From the NCBI GenBank assembly GCA_002256245.1, contig NKIU01000001.1, forward strand, positions 186,001 through 250,000: DNA of 64,000 nucleotides, written 5' to 3'. Positions 33,576-43,780 of this stretch are shown piece by piece. Origin of the DNA: Pseudorhodobacter sp. PARRP1. GTDB lineage: Bacteria > Pseudomonadota > Alphaproteobacteria > Rhodobacterales > Rhodobacteraceae. Position 1 is the stretch's first letter; the number at the start of each line of letters is the position of its first letter. The notes under the pieces were generated by a model. The model searched no databases. It was given only the letters and a program-made list of their open reading frames with translations, and was not told the origin of the DNA. The translations under genes and the position numbers were made by a program.

Positions 33576-34385
33576 GTGACCCTGACGCTGCGTTTGCTGG
33601 CTGGTGCAGCCACCCTCTACCTGCTGATCGCCTTGGCGGTCTTTACGCTGCAACGCCGCCTGCAGTATTTCCCCGGCACCACGGGCACCGCGCCGCAACA
33701 GGTCGGTCTGCAAGGCGTCACCGTGATCGCGCTGACCGCGTCCGACGGCATTGCCTCGGCTCTGTGGTATGCGCCCGCGCAACCCGGTCAGCCGACACTG
33801 CTGTATTTCCAAGGCAACGCAGGCGAACTTTCCGACCGCGCCGACCGCTTTGCGTTCTACCAATCCATCGGGTTCGGCGTCGCATTCCTGTCTTACCGGG
33901 GCTACGGCGCCAGCCGCGATGCAATCACCGAACCCGGCCTGATCGCCGATGCCACCGCAGCCTATGATTGGCTTGCAGCCCAAGGCATCCCGCCAAGCCA
34001 GATCGCCCTTGTCGGTGAATCGCTTGGCACCGGGGTTGCCGTGCAACTGGCCGCAAAACGCAGCGTCGGGGCTGTGGCACTGGAAGCCCCCTATACCGCC
34101 ACCGTTGATATTGCTGCACAAATCTACTGGTGGCTTCCGGTGCACCTGCTGATGAAAGACCAATTCCGCTCGATCGACCATATCGCGCAGATCAACGCCC
34201 CGCTGCTGATCCAGCACGGCACCGCCGATCAGGTGATCCCCTTCGCCTCGGGCCAACGCCTGTTTGCGGCGGCAAAACAGCCGAAAACCTTCATCCCCCT
34301 GCCCGACCAAGGCCACGAGGCGCTGTATCAGCCGCAAACCTGGGCCACCGAGGCCGCCTTTATCATCGACGTGGCTCAGCATTAG
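33576..34385 (+). CDS. Membrane-anchored alpha/beta hydrolase (BEM46/ABHD13-like)
   Basis: A protein of about 269 aa with an N-terminal signal anchor (LLAGAATLYLLIALAVFTLQ). A serine hydrolase domain follows: LLYFQGNAGELSDRADRF (oxyanion region), FLSYRGYGASRD, nucleophile elbow LVGESLGTGVAVQLA, APLLIQHGTADQVIPF (Asp) and PDQGHEALY (His). This order matches the BEM46/YfhR group. The start is uncertain: a GTG at 33576 is used here, while the track's TTG at 33543 adds 11 residues. It is divergent from ctaC across the FNR box. The substrate is unknown. Confidence 0.85.
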   Translation: MTLTLRLLAGAATLYLLIALAVFTLQRRLQYFPGTTGTAPQQVGLQGVTVIALTASDGIASALWYAPAQPGQPTLLYFQGNAGELSDRADRFAFYQSIGFGVAFLSYRGYGASRDAITEPGLIADATAAYDWLAAQGIPPSQIALVGESLGTGVAVQLAAKRSVGAVALEAPYTATVDIAAQIYWWLPVHLLMKDQFRSIDHIAQINAPLLIQHGTADQVIPFASGQRLFAAAKQPKTFIPLPDQGHEALYQPQTWATEAAFIIDVAQH

Positions 34386-34744
34386 GAAGAATCGAGATAC
34401 GCGCGCCTGCTTTGGGCGGAGACAGGAAACGCCTTGCGTTTCCCCGCCCGCGTGTGCGGTTTCTCGCTGTAAACAGTGCCGCAATAAACCCACTGAGGCC
34501 AGCGCCCGACCCGGCGGGCGAGAAGCGCCCGCCATGGGCGGGTCGGGCGCTGGCCGGGCCATGCAGGCCCGGCAAGCCCAGCCGCATCTGCTCCGCATGG
34601 CGAAGGCAATGGCCTTCGCCACATAGCGCAAGGTGAATATCACTCCCACCCCAGACCTGACATCGCTGCAAGCTGGCCTTGCGATGGCCCGGCCCGCCAC
34701 ATAAGTTTGCCACAACCGGGCCAGTGTGGCCCCGAAAGGCCCCC
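34386..34744. other. 359-bp gene-free gap before tldD
   Basis: No credible gene is visible. The gap contains the GC-rich 34-bp dispersed repeat (34500-34533) and the complementary stretches around it (GCGCCCGACCCGG/GGGTCGGGCGC), which form a large hairpin. The end of the gap must hold the tldD promoter. Confidence 0.6.
34500..34533. repeat. 34-bp GC-rich dispersed repeat, copy 2
   Basis: Reverse-complement match (33 of 34 bases) to 22990-23023. It lies in the gap between the hydrolase and tldD. Confidence 0.75.
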
Positions 34745-36178
34745 ATGTCCGATACCGCCGCCGACGCCCCCTTCCGCCCGTTCGACACCTATCTGGATGA
34801 GGCCACCGCCCTCGCCACCCTGCGCGCGGCAACCGCCGGTGCCGATGATGGCGAGTTGTTTCTGGAACGCCGCCGCTCTGAAGCCATTGTGCTGGACGAT
34901 GGCCGCATCAAGACCGCCAGCTACGACGCCTCGGAAGGCTTCGGCCTGCGTGCCGTGCGCGGCGAGGTTGCAGGCTACGCCCATTCCACCGAAATCAGCG
35001 AACACGCCCTGAAACGCGCGTCCGAAACCGCCCGCCTTGCGGTGGGCGACGGCGGCGGCACCATGGCCGACGCGCCCAAACGCAGCAATATCAAGCTTTA
35101 CAGTGACGCCGATCCGATGGCCGACGCCACCTTCGCTGTAAAGATCGACCTGCTGAAAGAGATCGACGCCTATGCCCGCAGCCTTGATCCTCGCGTGGTG
35201 CAAGTCTCGGCCACCATCGCCGCTGGCCTGCAAGAGGTTGAAATCCTGCGCCCCGAAGGCCTGCGCTATGCCGACGTGCGCCCGATGGCGCGGATGAATG
35301 TCTCAATCATCATCGCAGACAAGGGTCGGCGCGAACAAGGCGGCACGGGGGGCGGGGGCCGCTATGGTCTGGCCAGCCTGATGCAGCCAAGCCATTGGCA
35401 ACCCTTGCTGAAAGAGGCGCTGCGCATCGCGCTTGTCAACCTTGACGCCGTCCCCGCCCCTGCGGGCATGATGGATGTGGTGCTGGGGCCGGGCTGGCCG
35501 GGTATCTTGCTGCACGAAGCCATCGGTCACGGGCTGGAGGGCGACTTCAACCGCAAGAAAACCAGCGCTTTCGCCGGCCTGATGGGCCAGATGATCGCCG
35601 CCCCCGGCGTCACCGTGCTCGATGATGGCACCATCCCGAACCGGCGCGGGTCCATCAGCGTCGATGACGAAGGCACGCCCTCGCAGAAAAACACCCTGAT
35701 CGAGGACGGCCGCCTTGTCGGCTATATGCAAGATCGCCAGAACGCCCGCCTGATGGGCGTGGCCGCCACCGGCAACGGGCGGCGCGAAAGCTATGCGCAT
35801 ATCCCGATGCCGCGGATGACCAACACCTATATGCTGTCGGGCAAGGATGACCCCGCAGGGATCGTCGCCTCGCTGAAAGACGGCATCTATGCTGTGGGCT
35901 TCGGCGGCGGCCAGGTCGATATCACCAACGGCAAATTCGTGTTTTCCTGCACCGAAGCCTACCGGGTGCGCAATGGCGTGGTGGGCGAGGCCGTCAAAGG
36001 CGCGACGCTGATCGGCGATGGTGCCACCGCCCTGAAACAGATCCGCGCCATCGGCAACGACCTGGCGCTCGACCCCGGCATCGGCAACTGCGGCAAAGCC
36101 GGCCAATGGGTGCCGGTCGGTGTCGGCCAACCCACCCTGCTGATCGGCGGTCTGACGGTTGGCGGCTCGCAAACCTGA
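34745..36178 (+). CDS. tldD: Metalloprotease TldD
   Basis: A 477-aa subunit of the TldD/TldE (PmbA) zinc protease, which processes small peptides and antitoxins. The metal motif is LHEAIGHGLEGDFNRK (HExxxH, about residue 255). Also typical are DDEGTPSQKNTLIEDGRLVG, NTYMLSGKDDP, FSCTEAYRVRNG and the C-terminal GQPTLLIGGLTVGGS. I start at ATG 34745, with AAAGG upstream; the track start is 66 bp too early. In relatives tldD is often close to ctaC; here it faces away, with a hydrolase in between. Confidence 0.95.
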   Translation: MSDTAADAPFRPFDTYLDEATALATLRAATAGADDGELFLERRRSEAIVLDDGRIKTASYDASEGFGLRAVRGEVAGYAHSTEISEHALKRASETARLAVGDGGGTMADAPKRSNIKLYSDADPMADATFAVKIDLLKEIDAYARSLDPRVVQVSATIAAGLQEVEILRPEGLRYADVRPMARMNVSIIIADKGRREQGGTGGGGRYGLASLMQPSHWQPLLKEALRIALVNLDAVPAPAGMMDVVLGPGWPGILLHEAIGHGLEGDFNRKKTSAFAGLMGQMIAAPGVTVLDDGTIPNRRGSISVDDEGTPSQKNTLIEDGRLVGYMQDRQNARLMGVAATGNGRRESYAHIPMPRMTNTYMLSGKDDPAGIVASLKDGIYAVGFGGGQVDITNGKFVFSCTEAYRVRNGVVGEAVKGATLIGDGATALKQIRAIGNDLALDPGIGNCGKAGQWVPVGVGQPTLLIGGLTVGGSQT

Positions 36179-36270
36179 GGCGGCCTCCAGGCCGATTTTT
36201 GGCGCAAAAATCGTGGTGCGGCATGGGCGGTCTGCGGGATGTCGAGGCGGCTCTGCGGCATGGGCTGCAG

Positions 36271-36306
36271 AAGCCTCCGGCGGGGATATTTATGAACGGA
36301 TGAAGC
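36271..36306. repeat. GATATTT...GATGAAG intergenic element, copy C
   Basis: Starts AGCCTCCGGCGGGGATATTT and ends in GATGAAG, 90 bp past the tldD stop. The first 20 bases recur at 53157 and in both arms at 63738-63823. Small hairpins follow at 36305-36319 (GCAACC/GGTTGC) and 36345-36359 (ACCACA/TGTGGT). Confidence 0.75.
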
Positions 36307-36387
36307 AACCTTAGGTTGCTCTATGCACAAAATTCAATTTTCAAACCACACTATGTGGTAGAAATCAGCCAGAATCAGCGCATTGAC

Positions 36388-36413
36388 CACAAGTCTGTCC
36401 CCGCGGGGACAAA
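36388..36413. repeat. 26-bp repeat with TGTCCCCGCGGGGACA palindrome, copy 2
   Basis: Identical to 3855-3880. On the plus strand it is followed by AAAAAGCCCCCG. It lies 29 bp past the stop of the minus-strand aminotransferase gene. Confidence 0.75.
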
Positions 36414-36441
36414 AAAGCCCCCGCCTTAAACCGGGTTTGGT

Positions 36442-37566
36442 TTACAAAACCGCGTCCAATCCGCGCTGCAAACGCGCCATCGTCGCGGGCACATCGGCCA
36501 GTTTGTCCAAGCCGAACAGCCCCAGACGGAAGGTGCGGAACTCGGCCCCTTCGCCCACCTGCAGCGGCACGCCAGCGGCGATCTGCATCCCCAAGGCGCG
36601 GAACTTTGCTCCGGTCTGCACCGCCGGGTCTTCGGTGAAGCTGACCACCACCCCCGGCGCCTGAAACCCGGCCGCTGCGACCGAGGCCACGCCCTTTTCG
36701 GCCAAAGCCCCGCGCACAGCCGTGCCCAGGGCCCATTGCGCCGCCTTCGCCTCGGCAAACCCCATCGCGCGGGTTTCCAGCATCGCATCGCGGAAGCCGA
36801 CAATTGCATCGGTCGGCATGGTGGCATGATAGGCGTGTCCGCCTGCCTCATACGCCGCCATGATGCTGCGCCATTTCTTCAGATCGACCGCGAAACTGTT
36901 TGAGGTGGTCTCGGCCAACCGTGCTTCGGCCAGCGCGCTCATCACCACGATGCCCGCGGCGGGCGAGGCCGACCAGCCCTTTTGCGGCGCCGAGATCAGC
37001 ACATCCACGCCCAGCGCGCCCATATCCACCCAGACGCAGCCGCTGGCGATGCAATCGAGCACCATCAGCGCGCCAACCTCATGCGCCGCCGCGGCCACCT
37101 GCGCGATGTAATCATCCGGCAGGATGATCCCGCTTGAGGTTTCGACATGCGGCGCGAACACCGCATCGGGGCGGATCTCGCGGATCTTGGCGCAGACCTC
37201 TTCCACCGGGGGCGGCGCAAATGCCGCCTGCGCGCCATTGCCCGAGGCCCGCGCCATCACCACCGTGGTCTGGCTGGCAAAGCCGCCTGCGTCAAAAATC
37301 TGGCTCCACCGATAGGAAAACCAGCCGTTGCGCACGATCAGGGCCGAGCCTTGGCCGAACTGCCGCGCCACCGCTTCCATCGCATAGGTGCCGCCGCCCG
37401 GCACCAAGGCCACGGCGTGGCCGTTGTAAACCTCGCGCAGCAGCGACGACACATCCCGCATCACGCCCTGAAACTTCGCCGACATGTGGTTCAGCGAGCG
37501 GTCGGTGAACACCACCGAGAATTCTTCCAACCCATCGGGATCGACATCAGCATGTGGCAGGTTCAT
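36442..37566 (-). CDS. Class V aminotransferase (alanine/serine-glyoxylate type)
   Basis: A 374-aa PLP enzyme of the class V aminotransferases. VALVPGGGTYAMEAVARQFG binds phosphate, and MVLDCIASGCVWVDM carries the PLP Asp. The lysine lies in VLISAPQKGWSASPAAGIVV (about residue 200). This resembles alanine- or serine-glyoxylate aminotransferases and PucG-like ureidoglycine enzymes. I start at MNLPHADVDP, with AAGGAG upstream; the track ORF adds an unsupported 33 residues. Two Lrp regulators are encoded directly upstream on the same strand. The natural amino donor is unknown. Confidence 0.88.
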   Translation of the reverse strand: MNLPHADVDPDGLEEFSVVFTDRSLNHMSAKFQGVMRDVSSLLREVYNGHAVALVPGGGTYAMEAVARQFGQGSALIVRNGWFSYRWSQIFDAGGFASQTTVVMARASGNGAQAAFAPPPVEEVCAKIREIRPDAVFAPHVETSSGIILPDDYIAQVAAAAHEVGALMVLDCIASGCVWVDMGALGVDVLISAPQKGWSASPAAGIVVMSALAEARLAETTSNSFAVDLKKWRSIMAAYEAGGHAYHATMPTDAIVGFRDAMLETRAMGFAEAKAAQWALGTAVRGALAEKGVASVAAAGFQAPGVVVSFTEDPAVQTGAKFRALGMQIAAGVPLQVGEGAEFRTFRLGLFGLDKLADVPATMARLQRGLDAVL

Positions 37567-37685
37567 CGCAGCACTCCTTGCAAGGCTTTGCCGCCAATCT
37601 AACCACATCCGCCGCAAAAACCGCGTGAAAACCGACAGCGCAGGTGCGGTTTTTGCAGATAGCACTGTTCGGCATCGGCTGAAAA

Positions 37686-38144
37686 TCAGCCCAAAGGCCC
37701 CGGCCTGCGTTCCTCTGTCAACAGCACATTGGCCTCCACCTGCCCCACCCCCGGCAGAGTCATGATCCGACGGCGCAGCACCCGCTCAAAATCCGCAATG
37801 TCGCGCGCCACCACCCGCAGGCGGTAATCGAACAACCCCAGCACATGCTGCACCACCTGCACTTCCGGTATCGCCATCACCGCGCGCTCGAAATCTTCAA
37901 GGCTGACCCGGCCCTTGGTGGCCAGCTTCACCCCCAGAAACACCGTCACGCCAAAGCCCAAAGCCGCGCGATCCGCATCCACCCGCGCCCCCGCAATCAC
38001 GCCCGCATCCTCCAACCGCTTGATCCGCCGCCAGGCCGCCGGCTGCGACAGCCCCAGCCTGCGCCCCAACTCGCCCGCCGAGACACTGGCATCCAGCGAC
38101 AGGCTGCGTAAAATCGCGCGGTCCAGATCATCAAGGTCGATCAC
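37686..38144 (-). CDS. Lrp/AsnC family regulator 1
   Basis: A 152-aa leucine-responsive-type regulator. The N-terminal helix-turn-helix is DRAILRSLSLDASVSAGELG with RRLGLSQPAAWRRIKRLEDA (about residues 8-48). The C-terminal RAM/AsnC domain has FERAVMAIPEVQVVQHVLGL and YRLRVVARDIADFERV. Its ATG overlaps the stop of the second Lrp gene (ATGA), so the two are translated together and may form mixed oligomers. The divergent ilvC lies beyond the second gene. Confidence 0.94.
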   Translation of the reverse strand: MIDLDDLDRAILRSLSLDASVSAGELGRRLGLSQPAAWRRIKRLEDAGVIAGARVDADRAALGFGVTVFLGVKLATKGRVSLEDFERAVMAIPEVQVVQHVLGLFDYRLRVVARDIADFERVLRRRIMTLPGVGQVEANVLLTEERRPGPLG

Positions 38145-38599
38145 AGCGGCAAGCCCTCGCTATCCTTGATCGTCGCAATCAGCATCAGCGCATCAACCTC
38201 GGCGATATGCGGCAAAGCCAGAATCTGCCGCCGATACACCTCTTGATACTGCGCCATATCCCGCGCGATCACGTTCAGCCGCACATCCACCCGGCCGAGG
38301 AATGTCTCGATCGCCACCACCTCGGGCACCGCACGGGCTGCCGCGATAAACTCGTCAAACGCGCGCGGATTGGTCTTATCCAGCGTGAAGCGCAACGACA
38401 CCTCCACCTCGTAGCCCAAGCGCCGCCAGTCAATCCGCGCCTGCGCAACCCCGATCACCCCGGCCTGCGCCAACCGATCCAACCGGCGCGACAAGGTGGC
38501 CTGCGTCACCCCCGCCCGCTCGGCCAATGCGCTGCGCGTTAACGCAGGTTCGCTAAGGTGGTGGCGTAAAATTCTGCGGTCCGCCTCGTCCAGCTGCAT
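38141..38599 (-). CDS. Lrp/AsnC family regulator 2
   Basis: A 152-aa paralogue of the adjacent regulator. The helix-turn-helix is DRRILRHHLSEPALTRSALA with ERAGVTQATLSRRLDRLAQA. The RAM domain has FIAAARAVPEVVAIETFLGR and LNVIARDMAQYQEVYRRQIL. I use the ATG of MQLDEADRR, the usual Lrp N-terminus; the track ORF start is 45 bp earlier. It is divergent from ilvC with a 127-bp gap, so control of branched-chain amino acid synthesis is a sensible guess. Confidence 0.92.
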   Translation of the reverse strand: MQLDEADRRILRHHLSEPALTRSALAERAGVTQATLSRRLDRLAQAGVIGVAQARIDWRRLGYEVEVSLRFTLDKTNPRAFDEFIAAARAVPEVVAIETFLGRVDVRLNVIARDMAQYQEVYRRQILALPHIAEVDALMLIATIKDSEGLPL

Positions 38600-38657
38600 G
38601 ATTTGATCACCATTCGCGCATTTGAAGAATGATCCATCCACCATATCGCAAAATTAG

Positions 38658-39749
<1,092 letters not shown>

Positions 39750-39772
39750 GGCTGATCTTCACGTGAAACTTG

Positions 39773-39808
39773 GGGCTGGTGGCATCTGCCGCCAGCCCTA
39801 ATTGTTTT
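39773..39808 (+). terminator. Intrinsic terminator of ilvC
   Basis: GGGCTGGTGGC pairs with GCCGCCAGCCC (one G-U), loop ATCT, then TAATTGTTTT. It begins 24 bp past the ilvC stop. It also ends the small convergent gene's region. Confidence 0.85.
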
Positions 39809-39831
39809 CATATCGCGCCATTTCCCAGCGG

Positions 39832-40053
39832 TTATTCCAGAACCGGCGCCACGTTCAAATTGCGGCGCACGCGCTGATCCAGCGGCAACAGAAACGCCAC
39901 GCCGCCTTGCGGGCCATCTTTGGCCAAGGTTGATTTCGGGGCAAACGGGTCGTGCTTGCGTTCTTCGGTGCGTTCTTTGCTGATCAAAGCAAAGACGCCA
40001 ACAGCCCCAAGCGTGCAAAGTGCCAACATTGGAACGATCCATGCGGTATCCAT
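39832..40053 (-). CDS. Small single-helix membrane protein, unknown
   Basis: A 73-aa protein with an N-terminal hydrophobic segment (WIVPMLALCTLGAVGVFALI), a charged stretch (SKERTEERKHDPFAP) and a C-terminal part with LLPLDQRVRRNLNVAPVLE. The ATG has a good AAAGGAA at correct spacing, and codon use is normal, so it is probably real. It converges on ilvC. I recognise no family. Confidence 0.65.
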   Translation of the reverse strand: MDTAWIVPMLALCTLGAVGVFALISKERTEERKHDPFAPKSTLAKDGPQGGVAFLLPLDQRVRRNLNVAPVLE

Positions 40054-40221
40054 CGGGTATTCCTTTCATGCTATCATCCTGTGTCACCAACAGGCTGGCA
40101 GCGTTCTGGTTCCCAAATTGAGAAGGTCGGGGGCGAAGGCCGCGACCCTCAGGCAAAGACAAAGGCTCGCAGACAGGCTGCGTCATCTAGGCCAAAGCCG
40201 CGCCCCCAGCCCCCCTCGCAG

Positions 40222-40249
40222 CGCCGCCCCGGACTTGATCCGGGGCCTC
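40222..40249. repeat. Single arm of the CGCCGCCCCGGACTTGATCC repeat, copy 3
   Basis: This 28-bp stretch is identical to the left arm of the perfect inverted repeat at 22744-22771. The complementary arm is missing here, so it is a half or decayed element. Confidence 0.8.
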
Positions 40250-40339
40250 CTGGCCTCGCGCAGAGTTGTAAAACACGGTCAAAGGTTAATACTTCCTGAC
40301 CAGCCCTCAGAAGCGATTGATTTCATTAGGCTCGAAAAT

Positions 40340-40356
40340 GGTCCCAACTCGGGACC
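40340..40356. repeat. GGTCCC/GGGACC hairpin element, copy 3
   Basis: GGTCCC-AACTC-GGGACC lies 4 bp past the glmM stop (minus strand). It is identical in its 17-bp core to 53052-53068. Confidence 0.7.
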
Positions 40357-40359
40357 GCC

Positions 40360-41703
40360 TTAAACAGCCGCCTGAACCGCGCCGACGATCTCCTCGACGA
40401 CCGTCCGCAGCATCGCCTCATCCTCACATTCCGCCATCACCCGGATCAGCGGTTCGGTGCCGGATTTGCGGATCAGGATGCGGCCCTTGCCCTTGATCTC
40501 GGCCTCTTTGGCCGCAATCACCGCTTTCACCGCCGACGCTTTCAAAGGCTCCAGCCCCGGCGCGTAACGGATGTTTTTCAGCATCTGCGGCACGGTTTCA
40601 AACTGTTTGACCAAAGCGCTGGCCGCTTTGCCCGACCGCGCCATTTCGGCCAGAAACTGCAACCCCGCGATCAACCCATCCCCCGTGGTGGCATAGTCGG
40701 TCATCACGATATGGCCCGATTGCTCGCCGCCCAGATTGAACCCACCGCGCCGCATCGCCTCGACCACGTAACGGTCGCCAACCGCCGTGCGTTCCAACCG
40801 CAGGCCGCGCCCGGTCATGAACCGCTCCAGCCCCAGGTTCGACATCACGGTGGCGACCAAAGTGCCGCCCTGCAACCGCCCCTCATCCGCCCAACGCCCT
40901 GCCAGCAGCGCCATGATCTGATCGCCATCCGCCACGCTGCCGGACTCGTCAAGGATCATCACCCGGTCGGCATCACCGTCCAGACTGATACCCACATGCG
41001 CCCCATGCGCCACCACAGCCTCGGCCGCGGTTTGGGTGTAGGTCGAGCCACAGCGCTGGTTGATGTTCTTGCCGTTCGGACTGACGCCGACCGGGATCAC
41101 CTCGGCCCCCAACTCCCACAGCACTTCGGGTGCGGCCTTGTAGGCGGCACCATTGGCGCAGTCTATCACCACTTTCAGGCCATCCAGCCGCAGCCCCGCC
41201 GGGAAGGTGGTTTTCACAAACTCCTGATACCGCCCCACCGCATCGTCGATCCGTTTGGCACGTCCGATGTTTTCGGGCGCGGCAAGGTTCGGATCGGCCA
41301 TCAGCATCGCCTCAATCTCGGCCTCGGCGGCATCTGACAGTTTGAAGCCATCCGGGCCGAAAAACTTGATACCGTTGTCGTGGTGCGGGTTGTGCGAGGC
41401 GCTGATCATCACCCCCAGATCGGCGCGCATGGATCGCGTCAGGAACCCCACCGCAGGCGTTGGCACGGGGCCGAGCAACAGCACGCTCATCCCGGTGCTC
41501 GTCAACCCCGCCGTCAGCGCGTTTTCCAGCATGTAACCCGACAGCCGGGTGTCCTTGCCGATCACCACGCGGTGCGCCGTGGCACCGTCACGACGAAAGA
41601 ACTCTCCCGCCGCTGCCCCCAGTTTCAGCGCCATTTCGGCCGTCATCGGATAGGTGTTGGCGGTGCCGCGCACGCCATCAGTGCCAAAAAGTTTGCGACT
41701 CAT
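40360..41703 (-). CDS. glmM: Phosphoglucosamine mutase
   Basis: A 447-aa enzyme that converts glucosamine-6-phosphate to glucosamine-1-phosphate for UDP-GlcNAc and cell wall synthesis. The N-terminus is [20 protein letters not shown]. The phosphoserine loop is [20 protein letters not shown] (about residues 100-119), the metal loop [16 protein letters not shown], and the sugar loop [33 protein letters not shown] is the phosphate loop. I start at MSRKLFGT, with AGGAGG upstream. The ATG overlaps the folP stop. Confidence 0.98.
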   Translation of the reverse strand: MSRKLFGTDGVRGTANTYPMTAEMALKLGAAAGEFFRRDGATAHRVVIGKDTRLSGYMLENALTAGLTSTGMSVLLLGPVPTPAVGFLTRSMRADLGVMISASHNPHHDNGIKFFGPDGFKLSDAAEAEIEAMLMADPNLAAPENIGRAKRIDDAVGRYQEFVKTTFPAGLRLDGLKVVIDCANGAAYKAAPEVLWELGAEVIPVGVSPNGKNINQRCGSTYTQTAAEAVVAHGAHVGISLDGDADRVMILDESGSVADGDQIMALLAGRWADEGRLQGGTLVATVMSNLGLERFMTGRGLRLERTAVGDRYVVEAMRRGGFNLGGEQSGHIVMTDYATTGDGLIAGLQFLAEMARSGKAASALVKQFETVPQMLKNIRYAPGLEPLKASAVKAVIAAKEAEIKGKGRILIRKSGTEPLIRVMAECEDEAMLRTVVEEIVGAVQAAV

Positions 41704-42710
41704 GCCGCGCCTCCTGTTGTTGCGGCCTGCCACAAGGACAAGGCCTGCCGGGTTTCGGCCACATCATGCACGCGGATCATCTGCATCCCCTGCGCCACCC
41801 CCGCCAAAGCGACAGCCAGACTGCCGGGCAGACGTTTCTGCGCATCACTTTCGGCGCTGATCGTGCCGATAAATCGCTTGCGCGATGCGCCCAGCAGCAC
41901 CGGCACGCCAAGATTGTGAAACAGCGACAGCCGCGCCAGCAGGATAAGGTTGTGCTGCAGCGTCTTGCCAAAGCCGATCCCGGGATCAACCGCCAGCTTT
42001 GCGCGCGGAATGCCAGCAGCCTCGGCCTCGGCGAGACGGGCGGCAAGGGCATCATACACATCGAGCAAAACATCGTCGTAATGCGGATCGTTCTGCATTG
42101 TCTGCGGTGTGGCAATCGAGTGCATCAGGATCACCGGGCAGCCAGAGCCCGCCGCCGCCGCCGCCATCGCCGGATCAAATTGCAGCGCCGTCACGTCATT
42201 CAGGATCGTGGCCCCCGCCGCGAAGGCGGCCTTGGCCACCGAAGTCTTGCGGGTGTCGATCGAGATCGGCACATCAAGACCACCGTCACGCAGCGCCGCA
42301 ATCACCGGGGCGGTGCGCGCGGCTTCTTCGGCAGCCTCAACCTCGGCCGCGCCGGGACGGGTGCTTTCGCCGCCGATGTCCAGAATATCGGCACCCGCCG
42401 CCATTTTCCGCGCCTGCATCAGCGCGGCTTCAGGGCGCAGGAACAGGCCACCGTCCGAGAAACTGTCAGGCGTGACGTTAAGAATACCCATGATGCGGGG
42501 GCGGTCCATCGACAGGCCGCCAAAATCCGGGCGACGGGTCGCAAGGCGGTCGCGGGTTTCGCCATCCAGATCGGCGACAGCGACAAGGCGCGGGGCCTCG
42601 TCACGCTGGATGACTTCGACATGCGAGAACCAGCACCAGCCGCCCGCCAGCGGCAAAGCGCCGGTGGGGCGGGCGGGGTCGGTCATCGGAATGGGGCGTA
42701 TGTAGGTCAT
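41700..42710 (-). CDS. folP: Dihydropteroate synthase
   Basis: A 336-aa folate enzyme that joins p-aminobenzoate to dihydropterin pyrophosphate; it is the sulfonamide target. Signatures: [60 protein letters not shown] and the C-terminal [11 protein letters not shown]. About 70 N-terminal residues precede the TIM barrel, a usual feature in this order. It lies between folB (45 bp upstream) and glmM (ATGA overlap), so the operon joins folate and amino-sugar synthesis. Confidence 0.96.
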   Translation of the reverse strand: MTYIRPIPMTDPARPTGALPLAGGWCWFSHVEVIQRDEAPRLVAVADLDGETRDRLATRRPDFGGLSMDRPRIMGILNVTPDSFSDGGLFLRPEAALMQARKMAAGADILDIGGESTRPGAAEVEAAEEAARTAPVIAALRDGGLDVPISIDTRKTSVAKAAFAAGATILNDVTALQFDPAMAAAAAGSGCPVILMHSIATPQTMQNDPHYDDVLLDVYDALAARLAEAEAAGIPRAKLAVDPGIGFGKTLQHNLILLARLSLFHNLGVPVLLGASRKRFIGTISAESDAQKRLPGSLAVALAGVAQGMQMIRVHDVAETRQALSLWQAATTGGAA

Positions 42711-42755
42711 AGACCTGTGGTAAAACTCTAGCCGTTGTGTCGCAAGGGGGAAGCT

Positions 42756-43664
42756 TCAGGCCCGTTCGACCCGCACGCGGCTTCCCGCCGGAAGTGCAAC
42801 ATCGCCGTGAACCACCAAACGCTCGGCCGCCATCAACTCGGCCAACCACAAAGCCAGCGCTACAGGTTCGCGGCTGTGCGGGCCATCGACAGCATCCAGC
42901 ACCAGTTTGGATGGTGCCCAGACCACAAGCTGTCCGCGTTTGATGGCCCAATCAATCTCGGTGCGCGTGGCCATCACCACGCAGCGCGGATCGCGCGCGG
43001 CCAGAACCCAGGCGTTCTGCTCAATGGCCAGCAGGTCCACGCGACGCTGCGTGGGCTTATGCCCGGTTTGCGGGCGGGCCATATCCGGCAGACCAACAGT
43101 CAGGATCACCGGGCGGCCCTGCGCCTGCCAATGGTCCAACCGCGCCGCCAGATCGCCCGCCATCACCGCCGGATTGTCGAGAAACACCACCAATGGATGC
43201 ACGGCGGCTTCCTCGCCATCGTGGCCGACCACCTTCACCGCATCACCTGCACGGCTGCGGACAATTTCGACACCCAACTTATAGGGGCCGACATCCAGCT
43301 TTTCGATCCGCACGAACACCCGCATCGCCTGTGGCTCGGCAAGGATGCGCTCGGCCAGCCGCTCGGCCAGGGTTTCCAGCAGATTGAGGCGTTCGGCGGC
43401 GAGTTCAGTATCAATCGCCTCGGTCAGGGTGTCATAGGACAGGATCAGATCAACATCATCGTTCAGCGGCTGCGCGGCCGGTCGCACCTCGACCACGATG
43501 TTGAACAGCACGCGCTGGGTGTGGCCCCGCTCTTTCTGGAACGCGCCGATCTCGACCGCGACGATATGGTCGCGCAGGCTGATGCGGTCACGCGGATCGG
43601 CGGTGGCCGAGGCGATGGAACGCTCCTCCGGGTGGGCGAAGGCTTGGGCGATGTCGCTGGTCAT
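42756..43664 (-). CDS. folB: Dihydroneopterin aldolase fused to an amino-acid-kinase-like domain
   Basis: A 302-aa protein about 180 residues longer than simple FolB. Residues 28-140 are the aldolase: RISLRDHIVAVEIGAFQKER with the catalytic Glu, LSYDTLTEAIDTELA, LNLLETLAERLAERIL and VFVRIEKLDVGP with the Lys. From about 148 the sequence resembles an amino-acid-kinase (MfnE/aspartokinase-like) fold: AARLDHWQAQGRPVILTVG, QRRVDLLAIEQNAWVLA and LVVWAPSKLV. The glycine-rich phosphate motif is not visible, so the domain may be inactive. The gene heads folB-folP-glmM. Confidence 0.85.
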   Translation of the reverse strand: MTSDIAQAFAHPEERSIASATADPRDRISLRDHIVAVEIGAFQKERGHTQRVLFNIVVEVRPAAQPLNDDVDLILSYDTLTEAIDTELAAERLNLLETLAERLAERILAEPQAMRVFVRIEKLDVGPYKLGVEIVRSRAGDAVKVVGHDGEEAAVHPLVVFLDNPAVMAGDLAARLDHWQAQGRPVILTVGLPDMARPQTGHKPTQRRVDLLAIEQNAWVLAARDPRCVVMATRTEIDWAIKRGQLVVWAPSKLVLDAVDGPHSREPVALALWLAELMAAERLVVHGDVALPAGSRVRVERA

Positions 43665-43780
43665 GGGGCCCCCGAAAGGCGATATGCGTTACGGGCAAGC
43701 TACCGCTTGCTCGCCGCAGCGCCTAGTCCGAACCCGACAGGAAGCGCAAGAGCCGCGACTTCGCAACCGCCAACAAATGG

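Larger units (their letters stand above)
40054..40359. other. 306-bp gap between small membrane gene and glmM
   Basis: No gene seen. The gap holds the single repeat arm at 40222-40249 and the GGTCCC hairpin at 40340-40356 just past the glmM stop. Confidence 0.5.

Noticed and set aside
37686-38599. Siroheme decarboxylase pair (AhbA/AhbB or NirDL/GH) instead of Lrp regulators
   Set aside because: Both proteins keep a convincing helix-turn-helix (TQATLSRRLDRL, SQPAAWRRIKRL), and no heme d1 or nir genes are near.
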